From contig JBBJLW010000014.1 in assembly GCA_037720595.1 (NCBI GenBank), forward strand, positions 10,296 through 74,295: 64,000 bases of DNA. The letters run 5' to 3'. This stretch comes from Gaiellasilicea sp037720595. Its GTDB lineage: Bacteria > Actinomycetota > Thermoleophilia > Gaiellales > Gaiellaceae. Under the pieces are notes generated by a model. The model was given only the letters and a program-made list of their open reading frames with translations, had not been told where the DNA came from and did not search any database. Shown one piece after another: positions 8,292 to 16,461 of the stretch. Numbering within the stretch: the first letter of the stretch is position 1; the number at the start of each line of letters is the position of its first letter. A program made the translations under genes and the position numbers.

Positions 8292-9746
8292 CTAGTAGCG
8301 GTAGTGATCCGGCTTGTACGGGCCGTCCGCCGGGATCCCGAGGTAGTCCGCCTGGTCGGCCGTCAGCTCGGTCAACCTCACGCCGAGAGCGGGAAGATGG
8401 AGCCGCGCCACCTTCTCGTCGAGGTGCTTCGGCAGCACGTAGACCTTCTTCTCGTAGTCGTCGGGCTGCGTGAAGAGCTCGATCTGCGCGATCGTCTGGT
8501 TCGAGAACGAGCTCGACATCACGAAGCTCGGATGCCCGGTCGCGTTGCCCAGATTCATCAGGCGCCCCTCCGAGAGGAGGATCACCGAGTGCCCGTCGGG
8601 AAACACCCACGCGTCGACCTGCGGCTTGATGTTCACTCTCTCGATCCCCGGTACCTCGGCGAGCCCGGCGATGTCGATCTCGTTGTCGAAGTGGCCGATG
8701 TTCCCGACGATCGCCTGGTGCTTCATCCGGGACAGATGATCGGCGGTGACGATGTCCTTGTTGCCGGTCGCGGTGATGAAGATGTCCGCGGTCTCGACGA
8801 CGTCCTCGAGCGTCGCGACCTGATAGCCCTCCATCGCGGCCTGGAGCGCGCAGATCGGATCGATCTCCGTCACGATCACCCGCGCGCCCTGGCCGCGCAG
8901 CGAGTCGGCGCAACCCTTGCCGACGTCGCCGTACCCGCAGACCACTGCGACCTTGCCGCCGATCATCACGTCCGTGCCGCGGTTGATCCCGTCGATCAGG
9001 GAATGACGGCACCCGTAGAGGTTGTCGAACTTCGACTTCGTGACCGAGTCGTTCACGTTGATCGCCGGGAAGAGCAGCGTCCCGGCCTGCTCCATCTGGT
9101 AGAGGCGATGGACGCCGGTCGTCGTCTCCTCCGTGACGCCCTTGATTCCCTGGCCGATCCGCGTCCAGCGCTGCGGGTCGTCCTGGATCGACCGCTGCAG
9201 GAGCGCGAGGACGTACCGAAGCTCCTCCGACTCCGCCGTGGCGGGGTCGGGGACGACGCCGGCCGCCTCGTACTCCGTTCCCTTGTGAACGAGAAGGGTT
9301 GCGTCGCCGCCGTCGTCGAGGATCATGTTCGGGCCGCCGTCGGGCCAGATGAGCGCCTGCTCGGTGCACCACCAGTATTCCTCGAGCGTCTCGCCCTTCC
9401 AGGCGAAGACCGGGATGCCCGCGGGCTCGTCGATCGTCCCCTCGGGACCGATCGCGACGGCCGCCGCAGCGTGATCCTGCGTCGAGAAGATGTTGCAGCT
9501 CGCCCAGCGAACCTCGGCGCCGAGGGCGACCAGCGTCTCGATTAACACAGCGGTCTGGATCGTCATGTGCAGCGAGCCGGTGACGCGCGCGCCCGCGAGC
9601 GGCTGCGACTCGGCGAACTCGCTCCGAAGCGCCATCAGACCGGGCATCTCGTGCTCGGCGAGGCCTATCTCCTTGCGGCCGAACTCGGCCAGCGACAGGT
9701 CGGCCACCTTGTAGTCGCTGCTCTGGGTCACTGCGGTGATGCTCAT
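8292..9746 (-). CDS. ahcY: Adenosylhomocysteinase (S-adenosyl-L-homocysteine hydrolase)
   Basis: Cytosolic enzyme that reversibly splits S-adenosylhomocysteine into homocysteine and adenosine, removing the product inhibitor of methyltransferases. The 484-residue length fits the bacterial long form. NAD-binding GYGDVGKGCADSL lies near residue 270, the substrate-binding region reads NVNDSVTKSKFDNLYG, and the C-terminus ends in the hallmark KPDHYRY. ATG at 9746 follows GGAGG at ideal spacing. It is the last gene of a minus-strand methyl-cycle set (metK, PfkB kinase, truncated MetE-like gene, ahcY). No SAH riboswitch signature was recognised upstream. Confidence 0.97.
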   Translation of the reverse strand: MSITAVTQSSDYKVADLSLAEFGRKEIGLAEHEMPGLMALRSEFAESQPLAGARVTGSLHMTIQTAVLIETLVALGAEVRWASCNIFSTQDHAAAAVAIGPEGTIDEPAGIPVFAWKGETLEEYWWCTEQALIWPDGGPNMILDDGGDATLLVHKGTEYEAAGVVPDPATAESEELRYVLALLQRSIQDDPQRWTRIGQGIKGVTEETTTGVHRLYQMEQAGTLLFPAINVNDSVTKSKFDNLYGCRHSLIDGINRGTDVMIGGKVAVVCGYGDVGKGCADSLRGQGARVIVTEIDPICALQAAMEGYQVATLEDVVETADIFITATGNKDIVTADHLSRMKHQAIVGNIGHFDNEIDIAGLAEVPGIERVNIKPQVDAWVFPDGHSVILLSEGRLMNLGNATGHPSFVMSSSFSNQTIAQIELFTQPDDYEKKVYVLPKHLDEKVARLHLPALGVRLTELTADQADYLGIPADGPYKPDHYRY

Positions 9747-9839
9747 GGAACCTCCGTCGGTGTGGGTTGGAGCCTGGCGTGTCGTACGGGCGCCGCGAAG
9801 AAATCGGGCGACGTCGGAGACAACGTACTGGCAACGAGC

Positions 9840-10106
9840 TCAAGGCTTGCGCGCTCCGATAGAGGTCCGGCACGCGAGGAACGTCTTGCGCCCGCCGAAG
9901 ATCACCTCGAGCGCCTCGAGCATCAACTGCAGGCGATCGGCGACGATCTCGCCGTCGGGAATCCTTCGTACTTTGTCGCCGACGGCTTCGCTGACCGTGC
10001 GGAGGACGTCGTCGGCGCTCGGAAGCGGGATGCTGCCGGCCAGGTGGATCCCGAACGGCAGGTACGTGGACGGGTGCGCCGGCTCCGTCACGCCGGCGGT
10101 CGCCAC
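9840..10106 (-). pseudogene. Truncated MetE/UROD-like gene
   Basis: GTG at 10106 opens an 88-codon frame. Residues ~16-52 (FGIHLAGSIPLPSADD, then GDKVRRIPDGE) match the beginning of the cobalamin-independent methionine synthase-like/UROD superfamily proteins of Actinobacteria, which are normally 330-380 residues. After the conserved DGE the similarity ends, and the frame closes 36 residues later. The position between the adenosine-kinase-like gene and ahcY suits a methionine-cycle enzyme, which supports the reading as a deleted gene rather than a chance frame. It could instead be a short expressed protein. Confidence 0.5.
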
Positions 10107-10116
10107 GTCGCTCGCG

Positions 10117-11052
10117 TCAGGTTCCTCGCGCGAAGATCGGCGCTTCGAAGACCGTGATCGAGCGGAACTCCTCGAAGCGCTGCGCGATCTCCTCGTGCGT
10201 CAACCGCTGGAGACGGTCGCTGCCGAAGTCCTCGACGCAGAAGGACGCAACAGTCGACGCGCACACCGCCGCGCAGCGCAGGTCGCTCTCCGACCAGCTC
10301 GACGACCCGAGCGAGTCGAGGTAGCCGAAGAAGCCGCCCGCGAACGAGTCGCCGGCCCCGGTAGGATCGACGACGCGCTCGAGCGGATATCCGGGAACCG
10401 AGAAGAACCCGTCGTCACTGAACATGCACGCTCCGTACGGGCCTTCCTTGACGACGAGTAGCTGCGGCCCGAGCGCGCGGATCTGCTTCGCCGCCAGAGC
10501 GATGTTCGGCTCGCCCGTGAGCATCCGCACCTCGATGTCGTTGAAGACGACGACGTCGACCTCGCGCATCGTCTGGATCAGCGAGTCGCGCGCCGAGTCG
10601 ATCCAGTAGTTCATCGAGTCGAGCCCGACGAGGTGGGCCCGCGTGCACTGCGCTCGAACACGCCGCTGCAGGTCGGGCTGGATGTTCGCGAGGAACAGGA
10701 TCGAGGCGGAGCGCGCAGCCGGCGACAGGGTCGGGTCGAAGTCGGCGAACACGTTCAACTGGGTGTCGAGCGTGTGTGCGACGTTCATGTCGCCCTCGTA
10801 GCGGCCCTTCCAGAAGAACGATCGTTCGCCCTCCACTTGCTCCAGATCGTCGATGTTGATCCCGCGCGAGCGGAAGACGTCGAGCTCGGCATCGCCGAAG
10901 TCCTCGCCGACGACGCCGACGACGCTGACGTCGGTGAAGAAGCTCGCCGCGATCGAGAAGTGAGTCGCAGCACCGCCCATGATCCGGTCGCGGTGCCCGA
11001 AAGGCGTCTCGAGCGCATCGAAGGCGACCGATCCGACAACGGTGACGGCCAC
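10117..11052 (-). CDS. PfkB-family kinase, probably adenosine/nucleoside kinase
   Basis: This 311-residue ribokinase-fold protein has the N-terminal substrate-binding signature GGAATHFSIA (~residue 28) and the C-terminal ATP/anion-hole motif DPTGAGDSFAGG (~residue 223), in which Asp is the catalytic base. GTG at 11052 lies 2 nt after the metK stop, so translation is probably coupled. Between metK and ahcY the likely job is phosphorylating the adenosine released by SAH hydrolase, which would pull that reaction forward. That assignment rests on context; the motif alone does not separate adenosine kinase from sugar kinases. Confidence 0.82.
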   Translation of the reverse strand: MAVTVVGSVAFDALETPFGHRDRIMGGAATHFSIAASFFTDVSVVGVVGEDFGDAELDVFRSRGINIDDLEQVEGERSFFWKGRYEGDMNVAHTLDTQLNVFADFDPTLSPAARSASILFLANIQPDLQRRVRAQCTRAHLVGLDSMNYWIDSARDSLIQTMREVDVVVFNDIEVRMLTGEPNIALAAKQIRALGPQLLVVKEGPYGACMFSDDGFFSVPGYPLERVVDPTGAGDSFAGGFFGYLDSLGSSSWSESDLRCAAVCASTVASFCVEDFGSDRLQRLTHEEIAQRFEEFRSITVFEAPIFARGT

Positions 11053-11054
11053 GT

Positions 11055-12317
11055 CTAGACGGCTTCCTCGACGAGGAGGCCGGCCGCCTGCCGCAGAACG
11101 TCGGCCCGGTCCGTCCGCTCCCATGGAAAGTCGTGGTCGTTACGGCCGAAGTGTCCGTACGCGGCGGTAGGACGGTAGATCGGGCGGCGGAGATCGAGAT
11201 CGCGGAGGATCGCCGCGGGTCGCAGGTCGAAATGCTCTTCGATCAGGGCCTCGATCTGCGGTACGGGGATCGCCTGCGTCCCGTGACACTCGACCTCGAT
11301 CGAGAACGGGTGGGCGACGCCGATCGCGTATGCGACCTGGATCTCGCAGCGGGTCGCTAGGCCTGCAGCGACGACGTTCTTGGCAACGTAACGGGCGGCG
11401 TACGCCGCGGAGCGATCGACCTTCGTCGGATCCTTGCCGGAGAAGGCGCCGCCGCCGTGCCGAGCCGCGCCGCCGTAGGTGTCGACGATGATCTTGCGGC
11501 CGGTGAGGCCGCAGTCGCCCACCGGCCCGCCCACGACGAAGCGTCCGGTCGGGTTGACGTAGACGAAGTCGGGATCGTCGAAGCTCCGCTCGTCGTACAA
11601 GTCGCTCGGCAGGACCGGACCGAAGACGTGCTCGATCAGATCGCTCCTGATCGTCGTCTCGGGATCGACGCCGTCGGCGTGCTGCGTCGAGATCAGGACG
11701 CGCATGATCTCGACCGGGGTCCGGCGGCCGTTCTCGTCGATCTCGTAGCGAACGGTCACCTGCGACTTCCCGTCGGGCCGCAGGTAGGGGAGCGTCCCGT
11801 CCTTGCGCACCGCCGCGAGCCGCCGTGTCAACCGGTGCGCGAGCGTGATCGGCAGCGGCATCAGCGTGTCCGTCTCGGTGCAGGCGTAGCCGAACATCAT
11901 TCCCTGGTCGCCGGCGCCGACGAGGTCGAGCGGGTCTCTGTGGCCGTGCTGCGCCTCGAACGAGGCGTCCACACCCTGGGCGATGTCCGCCGACTGCTTG
12001 TCGAGCGTGACCTTGATCTCGCAGGTCTCGGCGTTGAAGCCCGGCTCGACGTAGCCGATCTCGGCGATCCGTTCCCGGACGATGCGCGGGACATCCACAT
12101 CTGCACGCGAGGTGATCTCGCCGGCCACGACCACCAGATTCGTCGTCACGAGCGTCTCGCACGCGACGCGACTCAGTGGATCCTGCTCGAGCATCGCATC
12201 GAGCACGGAATCCGAGATCTGGTCGGCGACCTTGTCCGGATGTCCTTCGGTGACGGATTCGGACGAGAACACGAAGTCGCGCGACTCCTCCAGGTCCGTT
12301 CGGGTCTCGTTGTTCAT
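11055..12317 (-). CDS. metK: S-adenosylmethionine synthase
   Basis: Makes S-adenosylmethionine from methionine and ATP. The 420-residue protein has all family signatures: SVTEGHPDKVADQISD with the ATP-binding His near the N-terminus, the hexapeptide-type GAGDQGMMFGYA, and HGGGAFSGKDPTKVDRS with the phosphate-binding loop. ATG at 12317 is chosen for the GGAAGGA ribosome site just upstream and for matching the family N-terminus. It heads the minus-strand methyl-cycle operon and is divergent from an Lrp-type regulator across 84 bp, which suggests control by that regulator. Confidence 0.97.
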   Translation of the reverse strand: MNNETRTDLEESRDFVFSSESVTEGHPDKVADQISDSVLDAMLEQDPLSRVACETLVTTNLVVVAGEITSRADVDVPRIVRERIAEIGYVEPGFNAETCEIKVTLDKQSADIAQGVDASFEAQHGHRDPLDLVGAGDQGMMFGYACTETDTLMPLPITLAHRLTRRLAAVRKDGTLPYLRPDGKSQVTVRYEIDENGRRTPVEIMRVLISTQHADGVDPETTIRSDLIEHVFGPVLPSDLYDERSFDDPDFVYVNPTGRFVVGGPVGDCGLTGRKIIVDTYGGAARHGGGAFSGKDPTKVDRSAAYAARYVAKNVVAAGLATRCEIQVAYAIGVAHPFSIEVECHGTQAIPVPQIEALIEEHFDLRPAAILRDLDLRRPIYRPTAAYGHFGRNDHDFPWERTDRADVLRQAAGLLVEEAV

Positions 12318-12401
12318 TCGGGCTGTCCTTCCGTAAAATATGAGCAGAGCATCTCGTTTCCTCTCGTTGAATCGGCGAGGATAAACGTCTGGTGGCCCCA
12401 C

Positions 12402-12902
12402 ATGAACACTGATCCGCACGATCGGCCGCAGAAGTCCCTCTCGATCCCCTTGGATCGAACGGAACGTGCGATTCTGGCTGTCCTGCAACAGAACGCACGG
12501 ATCTCGAACCGGGCCCTCTCAGAGTACGTGGGGATCGCCGCGTCGACGTGCCTCGAGCGTGTCCGCCGGCTGCGGACGCGCGGTGTGATCCGCGGGTTTC
12601 ATGCAGACGTCGATCCGAGCACGATCGGTCGCCCGATTCAGGCGCTCATCGCCGTTCGCCTTCGGGCCCACAGCCGGGAGCCAATCGACGCGTTCTATCG
12701 GCACATCACCGAGCTGCCCGAGGCGCTCGCGGTCTACCACGTCGCCGGTGCCGACGACTACCTCATCCACGTCGCCGTGGAGGACACGACGACGCTGCGC
12801 GACCTCGTTGTCGACGACTTCACCGCCCGGCCCGAGGTCGATCACGTCGAGACCCGCCTCGTCTTCGAGTTCATGCGCAAGCACGCAATAGAGCCTGTCT
12901 AG
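12402..12902 (+). CDS. Lrp/AsnC family transcriptional regulator
   Basis: This 166-residue protein has an N-terminal winged helix-turn-helix (LDRTERAILAVLQQNARIS, then ASTCLERVRRL as recognition helix) and a C-terminal RAM ligand-binding domain (AVYHVAGADDYLIHVAVED). Lrp/AsnC proteins form octamers and respond to amino acids. The gene is divergent from metK, so methionine or a related amino acid is a reasonable but unproven ligand. ATG at 12402 has only a weak upstream site. Confidence 0.92.
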   Translation: MNTDPHDRPQKSLSIPLDRTERAILAVLQQNARISNRALSEYVGIAASTCLERVRRLRTRGVIRGFHADVDPSTIGRPIQALIAVRLRAHSREPIDAFYRHITELPEALAVYHVAGADDYLIHVAVEDTTTLRDLVVDDFTARPEVDHVETRLVFEFMRKHAIEPV

Positions 12903-12908
12903 CGGCTC

Positions 12909-13451
12909 GTGACCGCGGCGAACGTCGAGAGCAAGGTCCAGTGCTCGGACCTCGAGGCGGTTGCGAAACGCGCGGCCGCAGCCGGCGCGGTCTACGCGGG
13001 AGCGCTGCGCCAGACCGACACGTACTTCGTGGCCGTCGGCACCGGCCGGCTGAAGCTTCGCGAGGTCTCCCACGAGGCGCCGGACGGAACGCTGGTGGAG
13101 AGCGCCGAGCTGATCGGGTACGAGCGGCCGGATCGGACAGGCGCGCGCGTCAGCACCTACTCGCGCGAGCCGGTCGACGATCCCGCAACGCGGGCTGCAG
13201 AGCTCGCCGCCGAACTCGGGCTCAGGGGGGTGGTCACGAAGCGGCGAGACCTGTGGCTACTCGACCGGACGCGAATCCATCTCGACCGAGTCTCGGGCCT
13301 CGGTGACTTCGTCGAGCTCGAGACGGTGGCGGAGGGCGCCGTCGGCCCGGCGGACTGGGCCGAGCACGACGCCGTCGCCGCCGCGCTCGGCCTCGACCTG
13401 TCCGCGTCGACGCCGTCGTCCTACATCGACCTCGCGGAGGCGATCAGCTAG
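12909..13451 (+). CDS. CYTH-domain protein (class IV adenylate cyclase-like)
   Basis: This 180-residue protein has the CYTH tunnel-fold signature: ESKVQC at the N-terminus (the ExExK region reduced to E-x-K), LKLRE after the first hairpin, and later VTKRRDLWLL with VELETVAEG. The family includes class IV adenylate cyclases and inorganic triphosphatases; this version most resembles the bacterial class IV cyclase group. GTG at 12909 lies 6 nt after the Lrp stop, implying co-transcription, although the functional link is not clear. Confidence 0.8.
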   Translation: MTAANVESKVQCSDLEAVAKRAAAAGAVYAGALRQTDTYFVAVGTGRLKLREVSHEAPDGTLVESAELIGYERPDRTGARVSTYSREPVDDPATRAAELAAELGLRGVVTKRRDLWLLDRTRIHLDRVSGLGDFVELETVAEGAVGPADWAEHDAVAAALGLDLSASTPSSYIDLAEAIS

Positions 13452-13506
13452 ACAGTTCCGGCGGCGAGCTTTCTGTGGACGACGCCGACGACGACCGCGC
13501 CGTCGA

Positions 13507-13986
13507 TCACGGCGACGGCGTGCTCGTGAACGCCGCCAGCCGTGCCGCTGCCTTGCGCCTCACCGCCGCGCGCAGGAGCGGTGTCCAGCCGAAGAGCAGC
13601 CCGACCGGGCCCAGCGCCTGGCGGGCCCAGCGGTGGAAGCTGAACTCGTCGTTGTGCTCGACGATCAGCCCGTCCTTGAAGCGAAAGCTCGCACGGATGT
13701 CGTTGACCACCGGACGCCCGGTTTGGGTGAACGTGTAGCGGGCCCGCCAGCGCGCCGATCCGCGCTCCTCGCCGGCCTCGTGCTCGAGCAGTTCGACGCG
13801 GACGTCGGCCGGTCCCGTCGTGAACATCCGCCACATCGCCCCCGGCTGGCCGCCGCGCAGATCCGGAAAGACCGGGTCGGAGAAGCGGACGTAGGGCGCG
13901 TAGGAAGCGGCCATCGTCTCGCCGTCACCCTCGTCGAACGCGCTGTAGAACCGCTCGATCAACGCCATATGAGCGTCGGCGGGCAC
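13507..13986 (-). CDS. SnoaL-like/NTF2-fold protein
   Basis: This protein of about 159 residues has the NTF2 cone fold typical of SnoaL-like domains: IERFYSAFDEGDGETMAASY, then VRFSDPVFPDLRG and a late strand RASFRFKDGLIVEHNDEF. Such proteins are small hydrolases, isomerases or ligand-binding domains. An alkaline C-terminal tail follows the fold. GTG at 13986 is preferred, with ATG at 13968 as alternative. It is convergent with the CYTH gene. Confidence 0.78.
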   Translation of the reverse strand: MPADAHMALIERFYSAFDEGDGETMAASYAPYVRFSDPVFPDLRGGQPGAMWRMFTTGPADVRVELLEHEAGEERGSARWRARYTFTQTGRPVVNDIRASFRFKDGLIVEHNDEFSFHRWARQALGPVGLLFGWTPLLRAAVRRKAAARLAAFTSTPSP

Positions 13987-14014
13987 CGTGGCGATGCTAA
14001 CGGAAGCGAGCCCG

Positions 14015-15754
14015 CTACTCGAGCAGGCGGCCGGCGGCGCCGAGTTCCGGTCCGGCGGCAAGCGCGGAGACTTCGGCGGAAGCCTGCGGGATTGGCTCGC
14101 GGGATACAGCTCCGTGGTTCGCCCAGACGAGGTTCACCTGCAACGCAGGATCCTGGTCGGGGAAGTCGACGCGGTTGTGGGCGCCCCGGGTCTCGCGCCG
14201 CTCCAGGGCGCAGTCGAGCGTCGCGCGAGCGGCGAGCAGCGAGCCCTGCAGGTCGAACGCGTGAGCGAGATCGTCATAGCCGGCGATGTCGGGCCGCACC
14301 TCCAGTTGGCGCGCTCGCGCGGCGACCTCCACGAGGTGCGCGAGACCCTCGCGCAGGCCTGTCTCGGACCGGATCACGCCCGCACACTCGGACATGAGGT
14401 CGCGGACTGCCCGCTGCAGCGGGCGCGCGAACTCCGCGCCGCGGCGGGCGAGTAGCTCGTCGACCTCATCGCGTGCGACGGCGATCGCATCACGGTCGCG
14501 CACCTGGACGTCGAGCTGGGTCGACCAGCGCGCGGCCTCGGCGCCGACGATCCGGCCGAAGACGACGCACTCGGCCAGCGAGTTGCCGCCGAGGCGGTTG
14601 GCGCCGTGCACGCCGGTCGCGCACTCCCCCACCGCGTAGAGCCCTTCGACATCGGTTGCGTGCGTTTCCGGATCGACCCGAACGCCGCCCATCGAGTAGT
14701 GGGCAGTCGGGGCGACCTCGATCGGCGATGTCGTGATGTCGAGCATCGCCAGGTCGAGGAGCTGCCGGTACATGCGCGGCAGCCTGCTCAGCACCAGGTC
14801 GCGGTCGACGTGGGAGACGTCGAGGAGCACGCCGCCGTGGGCCGTGCCGCGGCCCTCCGCTATCTCCGTGTAGTTGGCGAGGGCGACGCGGTCGCGCGTC
14901 GAGAGCTCGAGCCGCTCGGGGTCGTAGCGCTCCATGAACCGCTCGCCGGCGGCGTTGCGCAGGATCCCGCCCTCGCCACGCACCGCCTCGGTCACCAACG
15001 TCCCGGCCGACTCGTCGGGGAACACCATCCCGGTTGGGTGGAACTGGACGAGCTCCATGTCGCGCAGCCGGCAGCCCGCGTCGGCGGCGAGCCGCATCGC
15101 GTCCCCGGTGTTCTCGTCGCGCCGAGAGGACGAGCGGCGCCAGATCCGCGTGTGGCCGCCGGCGGCGAGGACGAGCGCGTCGGCGACGATCACCCAGCGG
15201 CTCCCGTCCTCGACGTCGAACCCGTAGGCGCCGAAGACGCGGCCGTCGTGGACGAGCAGCCGGGTGACGTAGACGTCGTCCCGGATGACGACCCCTACCT
15301 CGACCGCGCGGCGAACGAGCGTCCGCTGGATCTCGCGGCCCGTGTAGTCGCCGGCGAAGCACGTCCGCCTGTAACGGTGGGCGCCGAAGTAACGCTGCGT
15401 CAGCTGCCCGTTGTCCTCCCGGGCGAACTTGGCGCCGTAGCGAACAAGGTCCTCGATCGCGGCCGGCGCCTCACGACAGAGCAGCTCGACCGTGCGCGGG
15501 TCGGCGAGCCAGTACGACTCGCGGAGGGTGTCGGCGGCATGCTGCTGCCAGCTGTCCTCCGGATCCATCGTCCCGAGCGCGGCGTTGATCCCACCGGAAG
15601 CGAGCACGGTGTGAGCGTCGTCGCGCCGGCGCTTGCCGACGCAGAGGACCTGCACCCCGGTCTCGGCGAGCTCGATCGCGGCCCGCAGGCCGGCCGCACC
15701 GGTCCCGATGACGAGGACGGCGGCGGCGGTCCTACGCTCCTCGACGCGGCTCAT
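14015..15754 (-). CDS. FAD-dependent L-aspartate oxidase/fumarate reductase-type flavoprotein
   Basis: This 579-residue protein has an N-terminal FAD dinucleotide motif (VLVIGTGAAGLRAAIEL), the FAD-linked SGGINAALG segment, the capping-domain active-site pieces QFHPTGMVF and ELSTRDRVAL, the late FAD motif YAVGECA, and a helical C-terminal domain. That layout fits L-aspartate oxidase (NadB) and succinate/fumarate flavoproteins. No iron-sulfur or quinolinate synthase gene lies next to it, so the substrate is uncertain. Its ATG overlaps the TetR stop (ATGA), so the two are translated as one unit, and the TetR operator upstream probably controls both. Confidence 0.85.
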   Translation of the reverse strand: MSRVEERRTAAAVLVIGTGAAGLRAAIELAETGVQVLCVGKRRRDDAHTVLASGGINAALGTMDPEDSWQQHAADTLRESYWLADPRTVELLCREAPAAIEDLVRYGAKFAREDNGQLTQRYFGAHRYRRTCFAGDYTGREIQRTLVRRAVEVGVVIRDDVYVTRLLVHDGRVFGAYGFDVEDGSRWVIVADALVLAAGGHTRIWRRSSSRRDENTGDAMRLAADAGCRLRDMELVQFHPTGMVFPDESAGTLVTEAVRGEGGILRNAAGERFMERYDPERLELSTRDRVALANYTEIAEGRGTAHGGVLLDVSHVDRDLVLSRLPRMYRQLLDLAMLDITTSPIEVAPTAHYSMGGVRVDPETHATDVEGLYAVGECATGVHGANRLGGNSLAECVVFGRIVGAEAARWSTQLDVQVRDRDAIAVARDEVDELLARRGAEFARPLQRAVRDLMSECAGVIRSETGLREGLAHLVEVAARARQLEVRPDIAGYDDLAHAFDLQGSLLAARATLDCALERRETRGAHNRVDFPDQDPALQVNLVWANHGAVSREPIPQASAEVSALAAGPELGAAGRLLE

Positions 15755-16407
15755 GCGGGCGAGCCTGTCGCGAGTCGTTCGAGCTCGGCCCGGAGGCCGG
15801 TGAGGATGAGGTCGAGACCGCTCTCGAACACGGCGCCGTGATCGGCCGCGACGAGCCGCGAAGCCAGCTCGGAGATCCGCGGGAACTCGGCGGCGGGAAG
15901 TTCGCGCGGGTCGAGGCGATGCTCGACGCCGTCTGCCTGCGCGCCGAGGGCGCGACCCGTCACCTCCTCGAGCGCGAAGCCGCGGGTAAAGCTCGCGAGC
16001 GTGCGGAAGGCGACGATCGACGTCTGCTCGTCCAGGCCGGCGCGGCGCAGGAGGTCGTACGCAGCGTCGATCCGACGGAGCGCCTCGGGCGTCGCCAGCG
16101 GCCGCATCGTCACGAGCGGAAAGGCGTTCGGGTGTGCCAGCGCGGCCTGACGGTAGGACCGACCGACGCCTCGCCACGCCTCGGCCCAGTCGCCATCGTC
16201 GACGGCCGGTACGTCGATCTCGAGCACGATCAGCTCGACGATCCCGTCGAGCAGCGCCTCCTTGTTCGGCACGTGCCGGTAGAGCGACATCGCCTCGACC
16301 CCGACCTCGGCGCCGAGGCGTCGCATCGTCAGGGCGCCTAGCCCCTCCGCGTCGACGATCGCGAGCGCCGCCTCGAGCACCCGCTGCCGGCTCAGCCGTT
16401 CTTTCAC
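15751..16407 (-). CDS. TetR family repressor
   Basis: This 218-residue protein has an N-terminal TetR helix-turn-helix (RQRVLEAALAIVDAEGLG, then TMRRLGAEVGVEAMSLYRHV) followed by a TetR_C-type ligand domain. It heads a two-gene unit with the FAD oxidoreductase and is divergent from the ferric-reductase/cytochrome fusion. A 10-bp inverted repeat lies in the 54-bp gap between them. The simplest model is repression of both directions, relieved by an unknown ligand handled by the flanking redox enzymes. Confidence 0.92.
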   Translation of the reverse strand: MKERLSRQRVLEAALAIVDAEGLGALTMRRLGAEVGVEAMSLYRHVPNKEALLDGIVELIVLEIDVPAVDDGDWAEAWRGVGRSYRQAALAHPNAFPLVTMRPLATPEALRRIDAAYDLLRRAGLDEQTSIVAFRTLASFTRGFALEEVTGRALGAQADGVEHRLDPRELPAAEFPRISELASRLVAADHGAVFESGLDLILTGLRAELERLATGSPA

Positions 16408-16417
16408 GCTGCTAGCT

Positions 16418-16440
16418 TACACCGTAACGCTTACGCTGTA
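16418..16440. promoter_or_regulatory. Inverted-repeat operator for the TetR regulator
   Basis: TACACCGTAA (16418-16427) and TTACGCTGTA (16431-16440) form an inverted repeat with one mismatch and a 3-bp spacer. It lies in the short divergent gap, 11 bp from the TetR start and 22 bp before the ferric-reductase start. Size and place are typical of a TetR-family operator. Confidence 0.72.
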
Positions 16441-16461
16441 CGCTACGGGAGTGAACATCGC

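Noticed and set aside
9747..9840. Possible SAH riboswitch in the ahcY leader
   Set aside because: I could not find the conserved SAH-element core in the leader, and the gap is largely used by the coding remnant upstream.
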